Of a stretch of 27,815 nt of DNA, positions 1-9,191 are shown in pieces. The translations under genes and the position numbers were made by a program. Position 1 is the first letter of the stretch; each line of letters opens with the position of its first letter. Under the pieces are notes generated by a model. That model saw only the letters and a program-made list of their open reading frames with translations. It ran no database searches and was not told the DNA's origin. The stretch comes from Amoeboaphelidium occidentale. Its lineage: Eukaryota; Aphelidiomycota; Aphelidea. The stretch covers positions 24,795 to 52,609 of the forward strand of contig JALGPX010000083.1 of NCBI GenBank assembly GCA_023515795.1, read 5' to 3'.

Positions 1-254
1 ATCCTCTGCCATTCTTGATATGACATGTCCAGACCAGAGCTCAGATATCTATCATATTCTTTCTTTCGGTCTTTATCACTCAAAACATGATACGCTTCAT
101 TTATTGCCTTGAAACTATCCAAAGCTCGCGGGTCTGGACTTTTATCAGGGTGATGTACCAAAGCCAAATGTCGGAATTCAGCAGTAATCTGATCTATATT
201 GTTACTTTTATCGCAATTAAGTGTTTTGTAGTAATCTGTGATGTTTGAAGTCAT
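1..254 (-). CDS. DNAJC12-like J-domain co-chaperone (partial, C-terminus off the window)
   Basis: The minus strand reads from an ATG at 254-252 to the window edge with no stop, giving 84 residues. It is a J domain starting almost at the N-terminus (TDYYKTLNCD), with the Hsp70-activating HPD in VHHPDKSPD and helix IV ending KKEYDRYLSSGLDMSYQEWQ. The Asp-Tyr-Tyr opening, the sequence after HPD and the tail of an aromatic/Met stretch followed by Q-x-W after the J domain resemble animal DNAJC12, which cooperates with Hsp70 and binds aromatic amino acid hydroxylases. The diagnostic C-terminal motif of DNAJC12 lies outside the window, so the subfamily call rests on the J domain and the residues just after it. 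The next gene (IFT57) starts in the opposite direction only 17 bp away. J-domain identity is certain; the DNAJC12 assignment is moderate. Confidence 0.75.
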   Translation of the reverse strand, partial: MTSNITDYYKTLNCDKSNNIDQITAEFRHLALVHHPDKSPDPRALDSFKAINEAYHVLSDKDRKKEYDRYLSSGLDMSYQEWQR

Positions 255-271
255 TGTGCTTAAAAGAGTTC

Positions 272-1504
272 ATGTTGATTGTTTCAACTGATTACTCCCA
301 AGCGATCATAAAACTAATGGAGGATTACATTGAAAGCGTTTGTGAACTTTTGAACTTTGAAGATGAAGTGCTTATCAGGCAAAGAGTAAAAAGGTCACAA
401 CTATCAACGCAAAGCAGGGATACTTCTGAGCAGTTCTTCTATTTTGCCATGTTGAGCATCTTCCTGTTACGAGAACTTCTACGGAAAAGTGGCAAAGGTA
501 TCTGTTACAGTTTGATCACTCAAAGTAGATGTTTCAAAGGAGTTAAATATCCAAAGAAATGATGATACTTCTGTAGTTCTGGAAAAGATCAGTAAGTCTA
601 TGGGACTATTTGAATTAACTTTGTATCAGGGCAACTTGTGGCTCAATGCGGTATAGAAGAATTATCACAAAGCTTCAATACATCGACTTTTCGCCAGCCT
701 TACGGATCGTATGTGATCTCATTCCTGCACAAAATATCGCAGTTGATCATGCAATTGCACGGTCCAATTAGAACAAAACTTAACCAGTTGAGTGGTACTT
801 CCAAGCAGGATAATTTAGAGCGAGTGGTTGACATGGACGATGATACAGACACAGATTCCGATGGAAGTCTGAATGACAGAGATCCTGTTGACATGAAGCA
901 GTCCAAGAAGCACAATGTGCCACTAAAGCGACGGAACTATCAAAATCATTTGGCTGAAACTGAAAGAAATGCATCACTTTTATTGCAAAACCATTCAAAC
1001 CAGAGGAATCAGACTTTGAGTTGGAGACACACGCTGAAACAGTTGGAAGCATTCACAAATGATCTCGAACAAATCTCAATTGAAAGCAAAGTTCTTGGTA
1101 AATTCATATCATCACTTGATGAGTCTATTGAGAAGATTGAATCCAGAGAAAAGTTTATTAATGAGAATATCAGCAGTCTCAACTTGAAGGTAATTTTAAG
1201 CGCGCATGAAATGATTAAACTGTAGACCGTTTCAAGCGATATCAATCTAATGAAGAAATCAATTGATACTGTAAATAGCAGCATATCTAAGTTAACCACA
1301 TCCTTGGCTGATACTGATATTTCACTTGCAAACACGGAGGCTCAATTAGAGATGATCGGGAGTGGCATGAGTGATCCTAAACCGTTAGTTGAAGCACGAG
1401 AAGCAAAACAAAATCTAACGAAGGATAGTAAAGATATTCGAGCTAAAACAGTCCTGTTACGATATGAGCTTCTGCAAGGTTACAAAAGCATCAAAAAGCT
1501 CTAA
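272..1504 (+). CDS. IFT57: Intraflagellar transport protein 57 (IFT57/HIPPI), 4 exons
   Basis: Predicted exons are 272-497, 529-591, 630-1189 and 1226-1504, giving 375 aa (human protein about 430). Introns are 31, 38 and 36 nt, each GT...AG, and splicing is needed to keep the frame. The N-terminal calponin-homology-like region has the family pattern (MEDYIESVCELLNFEDE, then GEQF-like SEQFFYF, then YGSYVISFLHKI matching the YGE-x-V-C motif). The C-terminal coiled coil carries the family landmarks: IEKIESREKFINENI, then GSGMSDPKPLVEAREA, then RYELLQ. IFT57 is a peripheral subunit of the IFT-B complex that moves cargo along the axoneme, so its presence implies a flagellated stage. The start at 272 keeps the hydrophobic residues before MED that are conserved in the family; ATG 317 is the alternative. 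An acidic linker (DMDDDTDTDSDGS) separates the two halves. Confidence 0.9.
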
Positions 1505-1561
1505 CATAATTGCGATGAATCAATCAAATAACAGCATTTCATTTTCGTCGCTGTGACTTCA

Positions 1562-4152
1562 ATGGACTCAAACAGTTCCCAACAAAAGGCATTCCATCCT
1601 TTTAACGATTTCAATAAATTTTTAGCGTAAAAACGACGGCGATGAAATTCCGAGAGAAGTAAAGAAGGAAAAGATTGACAATTTATCTGCAAGAGGGAAT
1701 TTGGCTGATGCTTTCAAAGGATTTAAAAAGTTCCAAAGGTATCCCTCAGCCAACAAGAAGGGCGAACCTGCTGCGGAATTTATTGAAATTAAAGACGATG
1801 CGCCTGCGCAAAAGACCGAAAGTCCTGAAGTTACGAGCTCTACTGCGCCTGTTTCAGAGTCTGTGCATTTCTTGGATCCAGACGCCGTAGTTGCACATAA
1901 ATACACAAGAGAGGATTTCTTCAGAAAGACCGCATCGCCTCCAAAGGAAATTCCAAAGGCTGTCGATTTTGATTATGATGCGTCTGAATATGAGAAGGAA
2001 TGTTTGCTCAACTTGACATTTGTGATTAGCGGAGATCTTTCTGTTGATAGAGACAGCGTTACAAACTTTATTAAACGATTGGGAGGCAGAGTTACTGGCG
2101 CTGTATCCGGTAAGACATCGTTTTTGGTTGTGGGATCAGAGCCTGGCGCAACAAAGGTCGATAAGGCTAAAAAATTGAATGTTAAAATGGTTGATGAGAA
2201 GGGGTTATCTGAACTTGTTAAATTGAAGAGCAAAGAAGTGGAATTGGGTGTTTTAAGTACCGCTACGCAAAGTCCTCCAAAGAAAACTGCATCGCCTGCA
2301 GCTGGAAAAAAGAAGGCAGCTACTCTAAAAGCAGCAGCATCCACTCCTGCTGTTGTTTCAGCTTCCGGTCCTATAAGAGTTGCTAGTCACGCAAAAATGC
2401 CATCGACTGCTCCGTCTACTGTGCCTGCCTCTAGTGAAGCTACGTCCAGTATAGATTCATTATGGACAGAAAAATATAAGCCACGTAGTTTGCATGAAAT
2501 TATTGGCCAGAAGAGTATTGTAGAGAACCTTAGAAAGTTTATCTTGGATTATAATTCAGGAAACTCAAAGTTTAAGGCTGCTTTGCTTTCCGGTCCGCCT
2601 GGTATCGGTAAAACTACAATGTCGCACCTTGTTGCTAAAGAATGTGGATACGATGTAATTGAAATGAATGCGAGTGAAGTGAGAAATAAGAATGCTATGA
2701 ATGGTATTGTTAGGGAGATTTTGGGAAGCAGGTCTATTTCTGAATATTTTGTGAGTTCAAAGAACAATAATCAAAAAAGCAAGAAGCATTTACTGATAAT
2801 GGACGAAGTTGATGGAATGTCTGCTGGTGATCGTGGAGGTATGCAAGCGTTAATTCAGTTGATCAAGAAGAGTCATGTTCCTATTGTTTGCATATGTAAC
2901 GACAGGCAGTCACAGAAAGTCCGTTCATTGGCTAATTATTGTTTGGATTTAAGATGTTCACGTCCATCTGCTGCAATGGCTAGATCAAGAATTCAAGATA
3001 TTGCTAGAAAAGAGGGTATTTTCAATCACGCCGTTCTAAAGTCTAGGCTTGACATTCGATGTAAACGCTTTGGAGGAATTAATTGCTATCACACAAGGCG
3101 ATATTAGACAAATTTTGAATATTATGCAATCCACTTCATTAAGCAACAAAACAAGATTATCTTTTGATGACGCTCATGAAATGACAAAGAAGAATGTGGA
3201 ACTCAATCCATTTGATGTTGCATCACGATTATTGAGTCCTTACGGCAAACCACTTGATGAACGCTTTGATTTATACTTTAATGACTATCAGCTTATTCCT
3301 CTTTTTGTTCAAGAAAATTACGTTAAAATGGGCCCAAGGTCTGGTCAGTTCGACTTGAACCACTTGAAGAAGTTGGCAGATGCTGCCGAATGTCTAGCTG
3401 AAGGAGAAGTGATTGAAAGATTTGTCTTTTCCCGCCAAGACTATTCACTCTTACCAACTCATGCTGCATATTCTTCTATCATTCCTGTTACGTTGGTGAG
3501 CGGTGTTATCAAAGAGAGACTTGGATTTCCAACAGTCCTGGGCCAAATGTCAAAAACGAACAAAGTATGGAGAGTCTTGAAAGAAATTACAAATCACTTG
3601 AGCTTAACAACATCTGGCTGTAAGAATGATATAAGATTGAACTATTTACCGTTGATGTTCGACAGGATTTCTAGTTGCTTGAAGAAAGGAACACCAGATG
3701 ACATCCAGGAGGCTGTTAAGTGGCTAACAGAGTATGATTTAACTAAAGAAGATTGGGATGCCTTGATCGAACTGATTTTGAAATCTGAGGAGCAGCTGAA
3801 ACAGATTCCGTCTGCTGCCAAGAGCGCATTCACCAGAACATACAACAAGAGTTCACACACAGTTCCATTTGCGATACAAGATTTAAAGAAATTGAAGGCA
3901 ACATCCACGGCTGAACAAAATGTTGCACTTGATGGAGAGGAAATTGTTGGGAAAGAAAGCGCCATGGACGATAATGAAGAGGAAGAACAAAATGATGATG
4001 GTGCTGATCGTATGGTTGTCGCGAAGAATGCTAAAGCGAAAGGAAAAGCGGCTGCTTCAGGTTCTAAAAGCGCAAGAGGCAGAGGCGGATCATCAAAAGC
4101 TTCTACTTCCAGGGCAGGCAGCTCCAGAGGTCGAGGCAAATCCAAGAAATGA
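1562..4152 (+). CDS. RFC1: Replication factor C subunit 1, clamp-loader large subunit
   Basis: Large ATPase subunit of the clamp loader that opens PCNA at primer ends. Predicted exons are 1562-1626, 1655-3015 and 3047-4152, giving 843 aa (yeast Rfc1 is 861). In order: an N-terminal PIP-box-like stretch (FNDFNKFLA), a BRCT domain at about residues 137-217 (LTFVISGDL, GGRVTGAVSGKTSFLVVG), an Ala/Ser/Pro/Lys-rich linker, then the AAA+ domain opening WTEKYKPRSLHEIIGQ with Walker A GPPGIGKTT (about 335) and Walker B LLIMDEVDG (about 402). The RFC1 C-terminal domain contains DLYFNDYQLIPLFVQENY. The tail is acidic, then basic and RG/SR-rich. The intron at 3016-3046 (31 nt) is required, joining ARKEG to LTFDVNALEE. 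The first intron is less certain: the donor GTAAAA at 1627 can pair with AG at 1654 (28 nt) or 1693 (67 nt), both in frame. Confidence 0.93.
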
Positions 4153-4195
4153 AGTAAATTTTGACAATTTGTATTTTCTTTGCGTCGTGAATTTG

Positions 4196-4546
4196 ATGTT
4201 CAAACTTGTGTACATTACAGTCCCATCAGTTTCAGTTGGTGAGACCCTTGCAAAGGCCCTTTTAGAGAACAAGGCTGCAGCTTGCGTCAACATAATTCCA
4301 TCGGTGACCAGCATGTAATTTACTTTTGAAACGAATTTACGTGTAAGGTACTGGTGGGAAGGTAAAATACAGAAAGACCAAGAGGCATTATTACTTGTGA
4401 AGACCACGGCGGACAGGATAGAATCCCTAAAGAATCTGGTAAAAACATCGCATCCGTACGATGTTCCTGAGGTGCTCACAGTGAATGTCGACGAGCAATC
4501 AAGTTCACCTGCCTATATAAAATGGTTGCAAGACAGCACGAAATAA
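4196..4546 (+). CDS. CutA family divalent-cation-tolerance-like protein, 2 exons
   Basis: Exons 4196-4314 and 4348-4546 encode 105 aa, the usual core length for CutA. The 33-nt intron (GTAATT...TAAG) splits the Met codon in VTSM. Family features are the first strand KLVYITVPS, the NKAAACVNIIPSVTS helix-strand with the conserved A-A-C-V-N, YWWEGKIQKDQEALLLVKT, and TSHPYDVPEVLTVNV with the conserved H-P-Y. CutA forms very stable trimers with a ferredoxin-like fold; bacterial members are linked to copper tolerance and animal members to acetylcholinesterase anchoring, and the role in this organism is unknown. It begins 43 bp after the RFC1 stop and ends 8 bp before the stop of the convergent phosphatase gene. 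Its TAA stop lies within AATAAA (4542-4547). Confidence 0.9.
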
Positions 4547-4547
4547 A
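4542..4547 (+). terminator. Poly(A) signal AATAAA overlapping the CutA stop codon
   Basis: The hexamer AATAAA contains the CutA stop codon (TAA at 4544-4546). With the convergent phosphatase coding region beginning at 4555, cleavage 10-30 nt downstream would fall inside that gene's C-terminal codons. The motif is seen directly; its use is inferred. Confidence 0.55.
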
Positions 4548-4554
4548 GTATATT

Positions 4555-5412
4555 TTATGGAGACAAAGGAGTCGACTCGCCTTCGATGTGTGCATGATCG
4601 TTTAGCAGAAGCGGGACCCATTTAACTGTGTCTAGACTATCAGTGAAACTGCCATATGCGTCTATCACATTAATGCAGGTATTCTTGTGCTTAAATCTGT
4701 GCATATTGTCCAGTTTCTGGCACAGTAGAAACGATAATATAACGCGAAGTAAGCGACCATGCGAAACAACCATAATCGTTTCAGCTTCCACAGATAACAA
4801 TTTCATCATGGCCCTACGAATTCTTACAAGGCATTCATTAGGACTCTCACCAGACGGAGCCTTCGCATCGAAATTTCTCTTTACTTGCCATGAATTCAAT
4901 AAATCCGCAACGCCCACAGTTTCAGGAGTTCCTTCCCATATACCCCAACTGATTTCGGTTAAGTCAGGAACCTCCAACGTCGGGCCCTTGTAGTTCAACG
5001 CATTTGATATGATATCAGAAGTTTCCTTTGCTCGTCGTAGATTGCTGCAAACCAAAAGATCGGCTTTTATGCCTGCCTGTGACAACCTCTTTCCAACTAC
5101 GCTAGCCTGTCGCTTACCCTCTTCATTCAAGTCCAAGTCAATGCCTGAGCCCTGTAGAACCTTTTCTTTATTCGCTTCCGTCTCCCCATGTCTTATCAAG
5201 ATGAAGCGTTTAAGTTTTACTGAAGTGCTGGTTATGCTGGTATAATAAATATCAGGATGTGGAAGTGGCACTGCAGGCTTATTAACTTTCCCACCACTGG
5301 ATGCACCATAAACTTCTTCTAAAGTCTCAAAGAGCCCATGATAGCCGAGATCAGACTCTAATGATGATAAATTGAGAGAAGTAGACGGTGATATATCGCC
5401 TGAATTGCTCAT
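4555..5412 (-). CDS. Histidine phosphatase (phosphoglycerate-mutase-like), 285 aa
   Basis: Single-exon gene of the histidine phosphatase clade 1. The catalytic RHG motif is FILIRHGETEANKEKVLQG, where the His becomes phosphorylated. Downstream are SNLRRAKETSDII (second Arg of the phosphate pocket), TEISWGIWEGTP (acid region) and VVSHGRLLRVIL (second catalytic His). The G-x-G-x-D-L-D-L-N-x-x-G segment is typical of the cobalamin-phosphatase/PMU-like branch rather than glycolytic dPGM, so the substrate may be a sugar phosphate or bisphosphate and cannot be fixed from sequence. About 70 residues of Ser/Leu-rich N-terminal extension precede the core, with no obvious targeting signal. The gene is divergent from the mitochondrial carrier (378 bp shared upstream region) and convergent with CutA. 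Confidence 0.88.
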   Translation of the reverse strand: MSNSGDISPSTSLNLSSLESDLGYHGLFETLEEVYGASSGGKVNKPAVPLPHPDIYYTSITSTSVKLKRFILIRHGETEANKEKVLQGSGIDLDLNEEGKRQASVVGKRLSQAGIKADLLVCSNLRRAKETSDIISNALNYKGPTLEVPDLTEISWGIWEGTPETVGVADLLNSWQVKRNFDAKAPSGESPNECLVRIRRAMMKLLSVEAETIMVVSHGRLLRVILSFLLCQKLDNMHRFKHKNTCINVIDAYGSFTDSLDTVKWVPLLLNDHAHIEGESTPLSP

Positions 5413-5790
5413 AATCGTTCTTTAGAAATAGTAAAGTTTGGCTGATGACTATTTATAGTGGAGCCTGTCGAGAAGTTGCGATATTCGAACAAATTCCCAC
5501 AGCAAAAAGAGGCGGTTTCTTAGCCACAGACGCTTTGTGCAATCGACCCCTGAGATGTCGTCAAACTGAACTCAAATTTAGGATTTCGAGTTTTAAAAGT
5601 AAAAGCTGAATAGGGCCCATTCAGACAAAAGAATAATTTAGGACGGCAGATAGGCGCACTTAATTGTTTAGTCGATATTTTTCTATTAGGTGCGATCTGG
5701 ATAAGTGTCCACGTGCTTACGAATAAACTTCAACCGATGAAACTGAAAATTTCACATTGACAGGCAATCGATGCTGTGATATTTTTGGAC
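5413..5790. promoter_or_regulatory. Shared upstream region between divergent phosphatase and carrier genes
   Basis: These 378 bp between two divergent ATGs hold no convincing ORF, tRNA or repeat. They are the longest gene-free stretch before the 3' end of the window and presumably contain both promoters. A palindromic CACGTG (E-box type) sits at 5710-5715, about 75 bp before the carrier ATG. One copy of a 6-mer can occur by chance, so no regulator is assigned. Confidence 0.4.
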
Positions 5791-6765
5791 ATGACATCTT
5801 TACAGCTTAAACCTGTAGCATTAGAGAAGCAAAAGATCACCCAAAAGGCAACCCCGTTTTACTATGGCGGTGTAGCGAGTGCCATGGCTGCATGTTGTAC
5901 GCATCCTCTGGATCTGATCAAAGTGCGACTGCAAACGATTGAGACGAAAGGAAAGACTTCCTTGATAAGAACTGTTAGTGATATCATCAGAAACGAATCT
6001 ATTAAAGGCCTCTTTAAAGGATTATCAGCTTCTGTTGTGCGTCAATTGACGTATTCCACTGTTCGATTTGGCGGTTATGAAGAGATAAAACGACGACTGA
6101 CATCTAACGGAGAATCTTTTACTATGGACAAGGCACTTCTCTCTGGCGTTCTGGCTGGTGCATTGGGTGGAATCGCTGGAACACCGGCTGATGTCGTCAA
6201 TGTTCGAATGCAATCAGATGGCAAGCTTCCTGTGAACGAAAGACGGAATTACAAGAATGTTTTCGATGGTTTTTATAAGATATCAAGAGCTGAAGGTTCT
6301 TTGCAGTTGTTCAGAGGTGTTGGTCCAAACGTTTATCGAGCCATGATCATGAACGCGAGCCAAGTAGGAAGTTATGATCTTTTTAAGATACAATTGGTGG
6401 AACAGTTTGGCTTTAATCCAAAAGATACCAAAACACATTTCCTTTCCAGCTTATTGGCTTCTTTGGTTGCAACTACAGCTTCCTCTCCTGTTGATGTGAT
6501 CAAGACGCGAATGATGAACAAGAAAGTCGTCGTTAGTCCTGAATTGAATATGGCTGGCGTTGGGAATATTCAAATACCTCAAGTCAATACGGTATCTTCT
6601 TCAAACTCAACGTGGTCTGCTTTGGTGAGTATTTTAAAGAACGAGGGACCGATCGGGCTTTTCAAGGGCTGGATTCCTGCTTTCACTCGACTGGGACCAC
6701 AGACTATACTGACATTTATATTTTTGGAGCAAATGAAGGAACTTTATCTTAAGTTCCAGAAATGA
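5791..6765 (+). CDS. DIC1: Mitochondrial dicarboxylate carrier-type transporter
   Basis: Single-exon gene of 324 aa, the normal length for the mitochondrial carrier family (SLC25). Three tandem repeats each carry the P-x-[DE]-x-x-[KR] signature: HPLDLIKVRLQ, TPADVVNVRMQ and SPVDVIKTRM, with the second repeat having Asn in place of the basic residue. The start of each half (FYYGGVASAMAACCTHPLD, GLSASVVRQLTYSTVRFGGY) resembles yeast Dic1 and animal SLC25A10, which exchange malate or succinate for phosphate across the inner mitochondrial membrane. The third repeat carries an insertion of about 20 polar residues (VVSPELNMAGVGNIQIPQ) in the matrix loop. The start is ATG 5791; the ATG at 5771 hits a stop after two codons. 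Oxoglutarate or oxaloacetate carriers are the main alternatives. Confidence 0.85.
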   Translation: MTSLQLKPVALEKQKITQKATPFYYGGVASAMAACCTHPLDLIKVRLQTIETKGKTSLIRTVSDIIRNESIKGLFKGLSASVVRQLTYSTVRFGGYEEIKRRLTSNGESFTMDKALLSGVLAGALGGIAGTPADVVNVRMQSDGKLPVNERRNYKNVFDGFYKISRAEGSLQLFRGVGPNVYRAMIMNASQVGSYDLFKIQLVEQFGFNPKDTKTHFLSSLLASLVATTASSPVDVIKTRMMNKKVVVSPELNMAGVGNIQIPQVNTVSSSNSTWSALVSILKNEGPIGLFKGWIPAFTRLGPQTILTFIFLEQMKELYLKFQK

Positions 6766-6789
6766 ATACCTGAAGCAGTTTCTATACAC

Positions 6790-6815
6790 AATAAAATATA
6801 CATCGAGGCTTTATT
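6790..6815. terminator. Back-to-back poly(A) signals between convergent carrier and cyclophilin genes
   Basis: AATAAA occurs on the plus strand at 6790-6795, 25 nt after the carrier stop. AATAAA occurs on the minus strand at 6815-6810, 12 nt after the cyclophilin stop. Both lie in the 61-bp spacer, so the two 3' ends probably overlap. Confidence 0.6.
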
Positions 6816-6826
6816 CAAGATCATTT

Positions 6827-7963
6827 TTATGCAAAGATTTTAGAGTAAGCTTTACGCTCTGCTTCTTTCTTTGCTTTGATACTCTCGTGTAATTCTAAAT
6901 AATCCTTTTTAATTGCAGGATCCTGTCCTTTGTCCAACTTGTAAGCTTCACTCAAACATTTGAGGGCGTCATCGATTTCCTTCAAAGACTGGTGAGCTTT
7001 TCCTTTTCGGTATAATGCCTTCACTTTGTCTTTCTCTGTTGCAGCCTCATCAGCGACTACACGACCAGCCTCTCTGATCACATTATCGAAACGGCCACGC
7101 TTTATGTCCAACCAACATAAATTCAAACGAGAAGCAATTTCCATCTTCTTCAACTCCTTCTTCAGCTCATCCTTCTCTTCTTCACTTTTTCCATCTTCTT
7201 TTTGTAGAACAGGAGTATACTCAGCGTAACGAACGCATTTTTCGTATTTCTTTTGCGCTTCCCAGTAAACATCTTCTTTGATCTTGTTTGCGCCAAACTG
7301 TTTGACTTCCTTAACAATTTCGACCAACTTAGACAACGTTAATTCCTCTTGAGGGAGATAATCTTCTGGAAACGAAGGATAAGTATCGCCCTCGTATGCT
7401 TCTTCGTAACCATCGCTTTCACCTTCTTTGATGTCACCACATTTAGCAATAACAATTCTATCATAGGGCTTGTCTTTTTCGTCAGTCAAACTATTCTCAA
7501 TTTCCCTAACAAGCGAGTGACCCTTCAGAACATGTCCAAAAACGACGTGCTTTCCGTCGAGATGCGGAGTTGGAACAGTCGTAATGAAGAACTGTGAACC
7601 GTTCGAATTTTCACCCGCATTAGCCATACTCAATAGGAAAGGCTTATCATGCTTCAACTCAAAGTTTTCATCCTCAAACTTCTCTCCGTAAATCGATTCA
7701 CCTCCTGTGCCATTGCCTTTAGTGAAGTCACCGCCTTGGATCATAAATCCTTTGATAATTCTATGGAACGCAGACCCTTCGTAGCATAGTTTCTTTCCGG
7801 ATACTCCTGTGCCTTTCTCTCCAGTACACAAAGCACGAAAGTTTTCAGCAGTTTTAGGTGTAATATCATCGAATAACTCAAACACAATTCTTCCCAAATT
7901 GTGCTTACCAATTGAAATATCAAAGAAGCAACGCGATCTTTTAGCAGATTCCTGTGTGACCAT
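6827..7963 (-). CDS. CPR6: Cyclophilin-40 type peptidyl-prolyl isomerase with TPR domain
   Basis: Single-exon gene of 378 aa, matching Cyp40/Cpr6 (about 370 aa). Residues about 10-185 are a cyclophilin domain with catalytic [15 protein letters not shown], the glycine loop around [26 protein letters not shown] and [10 protein letters not shown]. His replaces the cyclosporin-binding Trp, as is usual in Cyp40. After an acidic linker ([18 protein letters not shown]), residues about 205-375 form TPR helices, including [18 protein letters not shown] and [20 protein letters not shown], which dock the C-terminal EEVD of Hsp90. The protein is a cytosolic Hsp90 co-chaperone. The divergent SDR gene begins 223 bp away, so the two share an upstream region. 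Confidence 0.95.
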   Translation of the reverse strand: MVTQESAKRSRCFFDISIGKHNLGRIVFELFDDITPKTAENFRALCTGEKGTGVSGKKLCYEGSAFHRIIKGFMIQGGDFTKGNGTGGESIYGEKFEDENFELKHDKPFLLSMANAGENSNGSQFFITTVPTPHLDGKHVVFGHVLKGHSLVREIENSLTDEKDKPYDRIVIAKCGDIKEGESDGYEEAYEGDTYPSFPEDYLPQEELTLSKLVEIVKEVKQFGANKIKEDVYWEAQKKYEKCVRYAEYTPVLQKEDGKSEEEKDELKKELKKMEIASRLNLCWLDIKRGRFDNVIREAGRVVADEAATEKDKVKALYRKGKAHQSLKEIDDALKCLSEAYKLDKGQDPAIKKDYLELHESIKAKKEAERKAYSKIFA

Positions 7964-8186
7964 TTCCAGTTTGATTTAAAAGAGGAAAGGATGTTGTATG
8001 GAGGCGATTTATCTTTGCAAGCGATCGAAAAGCATGGAATCTGAACGAAAATCGCGGTTTCAGCTTCAGCAAGTTAATAATTGAAGCTATCTTTACTATC
8101 TCTATGTTAAAAGCTTCTATAGAAATGCAAACCTTTTACCATCTTTCTTAACTCAGTAACACCCTTGCCCTCCATTTTTGTTTGAG

Positions 8187-9158
8187 ATGTGGCAGTTGTA
8201 CGCTTTCGCATCGCTGATTGTTTTGGGATACGCCATAAGAGCCAAATGGGCCTTAGCAAATAGAAAGTTCCGAGCTGAGCTTTTAAATAAGCAGATGAAA
8301 CTTGTCATTATCGGAGCGAGTGAGGGCATAGGAAGGCAGTTGGCTATGAAGTACGCCACGTCGATGGTAAACAGCAAAATTATCCTTGTCGCTAGGCAAG
8401 AGCAAAAGCTGTTAAAAGTTAAAGCAGAAATCGACGCACTGAGGCAATTTAATGTTAAACAGTCGGGTGCTGAATATGACAAAGGAACGGTCGATGTTGT
8501 TACGTGTGATTTAACAAAGTCTGACCAGTTGGATGCTCTAGTTAAACGCATAAGCGAGATATTTAATGGTTCCGTTGACAGAATCGTATGGAATGCTGGC
8601 AGTATCAGCTGTTTGACTGTTGAAGAGCTGTTGGAAACCGAAAAGAATAAGGAAGTCATCGAGTATCTCTTCAAATTAAATCTTCTGGCGCCAATTGAGT
8701 TTAGCATGAAGGCTTTGGAATTAATGAAGAATTCTGAAATGAAGGGAAAATCGTTTGTAGTTGTTTCATCTGTTGCAGGTAGAATTGGTGCGCCAACGCG
8801 AAGTTTATATGCTGCATCGAAACATGGTTTGAATGGTTACTTTGATTCTTTTCGCATAGAAGTTGAAAAGTACGGAATAGGTGTTACATTGGTCTGTCCC
8901 GGAACAGTTGCAGATACAAATCTACGCTTTAATTCAGTCGAATCCAGGTTATCAAAGCCAGCTGATAAGCCGCTGGTGAAATTCACAAAGGGCTCCATCA
9001 CAGCTGAACAATGCGCAATAGCGATTTTTGATGCTGCAGAGACTAACAAGAGGGAAGTTTGGGTTCCGAAGTATCAACAATTAATTCTTCCGCTGCTTTA
9101 TTATTTTGCACCAGCTTTTGTAGATTCTATGGCGAAAGCAAAGTACGGTTACTATTGA
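8187..9158 (+). CDS. Membrane-anchored short-chain dehydrogenase/reductase (DHRS7-like)
   Basis: Single-exon gene of 323 aa. An N-terminal hydrophobic segment (WQLYAFASLIVLGYAIRA) looks like a signal anchor, probably to the ER. The SDR core has the nucleotide-binding GASEGIG, a WNAG where the family has NNAG, catalytic Ser in VVSSVAGRIG, and Y-x-x-x-K in YAASKHGLNGYF. The region ASKHGLNGYFDSFRIEVEKYG followed by LVCPGTV resembles the DHRS7/DHRS7B group, lipid or carbonyl reductases on ER and peroxisome membranes. 3-Ketodihydrosphingosine reductase (Tsc10) is the other plausible identity. A hydrophobic C-terminal stretch (LILPLLYYFAPAFV) could be a second membrane contact. The J-protein gene follows 33 bp downstream on the same strand. 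Confidence 0.82.
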   Translation: MWQLYAFASLIVLGYAIRAKWALANRKFRAELLNKQMKLVIIGASEGIGRQLAMKYATSMVNSKIILVARQEQKLLKVKAEIDALRQFNVKQSGAEYDKGTVDVVTCDLTKSDQLDALVKRISEIFNGSVDRIVWNAGSISCLTVEELLETEKNKEVIEYLFKLNLLAPIEFSMKALELMKNSEMKGKSFVVVSSVAGRIGAPTRSLYAASKHGLNGYFDSFRIEVEKYGIGVTLVCPGTVADTNLRFNSVESRLSKPADKPLVKFTKGSITAEQCAIAIFDAAETNKREVWVPKYQQLILPLLYYFAPAFVDSMAKAKYGYY

Positions 9159-9191
9159 ACAAGATGAAACGTTTTCTGACAGTGTTAAAAA

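Noticed and set aside
1642-1693. RFC1 starting at ATG 1642 with a 35-nt intron 1659-1693
   Set aside because: Splice sites are acceptable and the frame works, but it loses the PIP-like N-terminus from ATG 1562; retained only as an alternative.
5710-5715. CACGTG E-box as a regulatory site of the carrier gene
   Set aside because: A single 6-bp palindrome in 378 bp is weak; mentioned in the region entry but not claimed as functional.
7964-8186. Heat-shock elements upstream of cyclophilin-40
   Set aside because: Scattered GAA and TTC triplets are present but none has the regular 5-bp alternating spacing of a heat-shock element.
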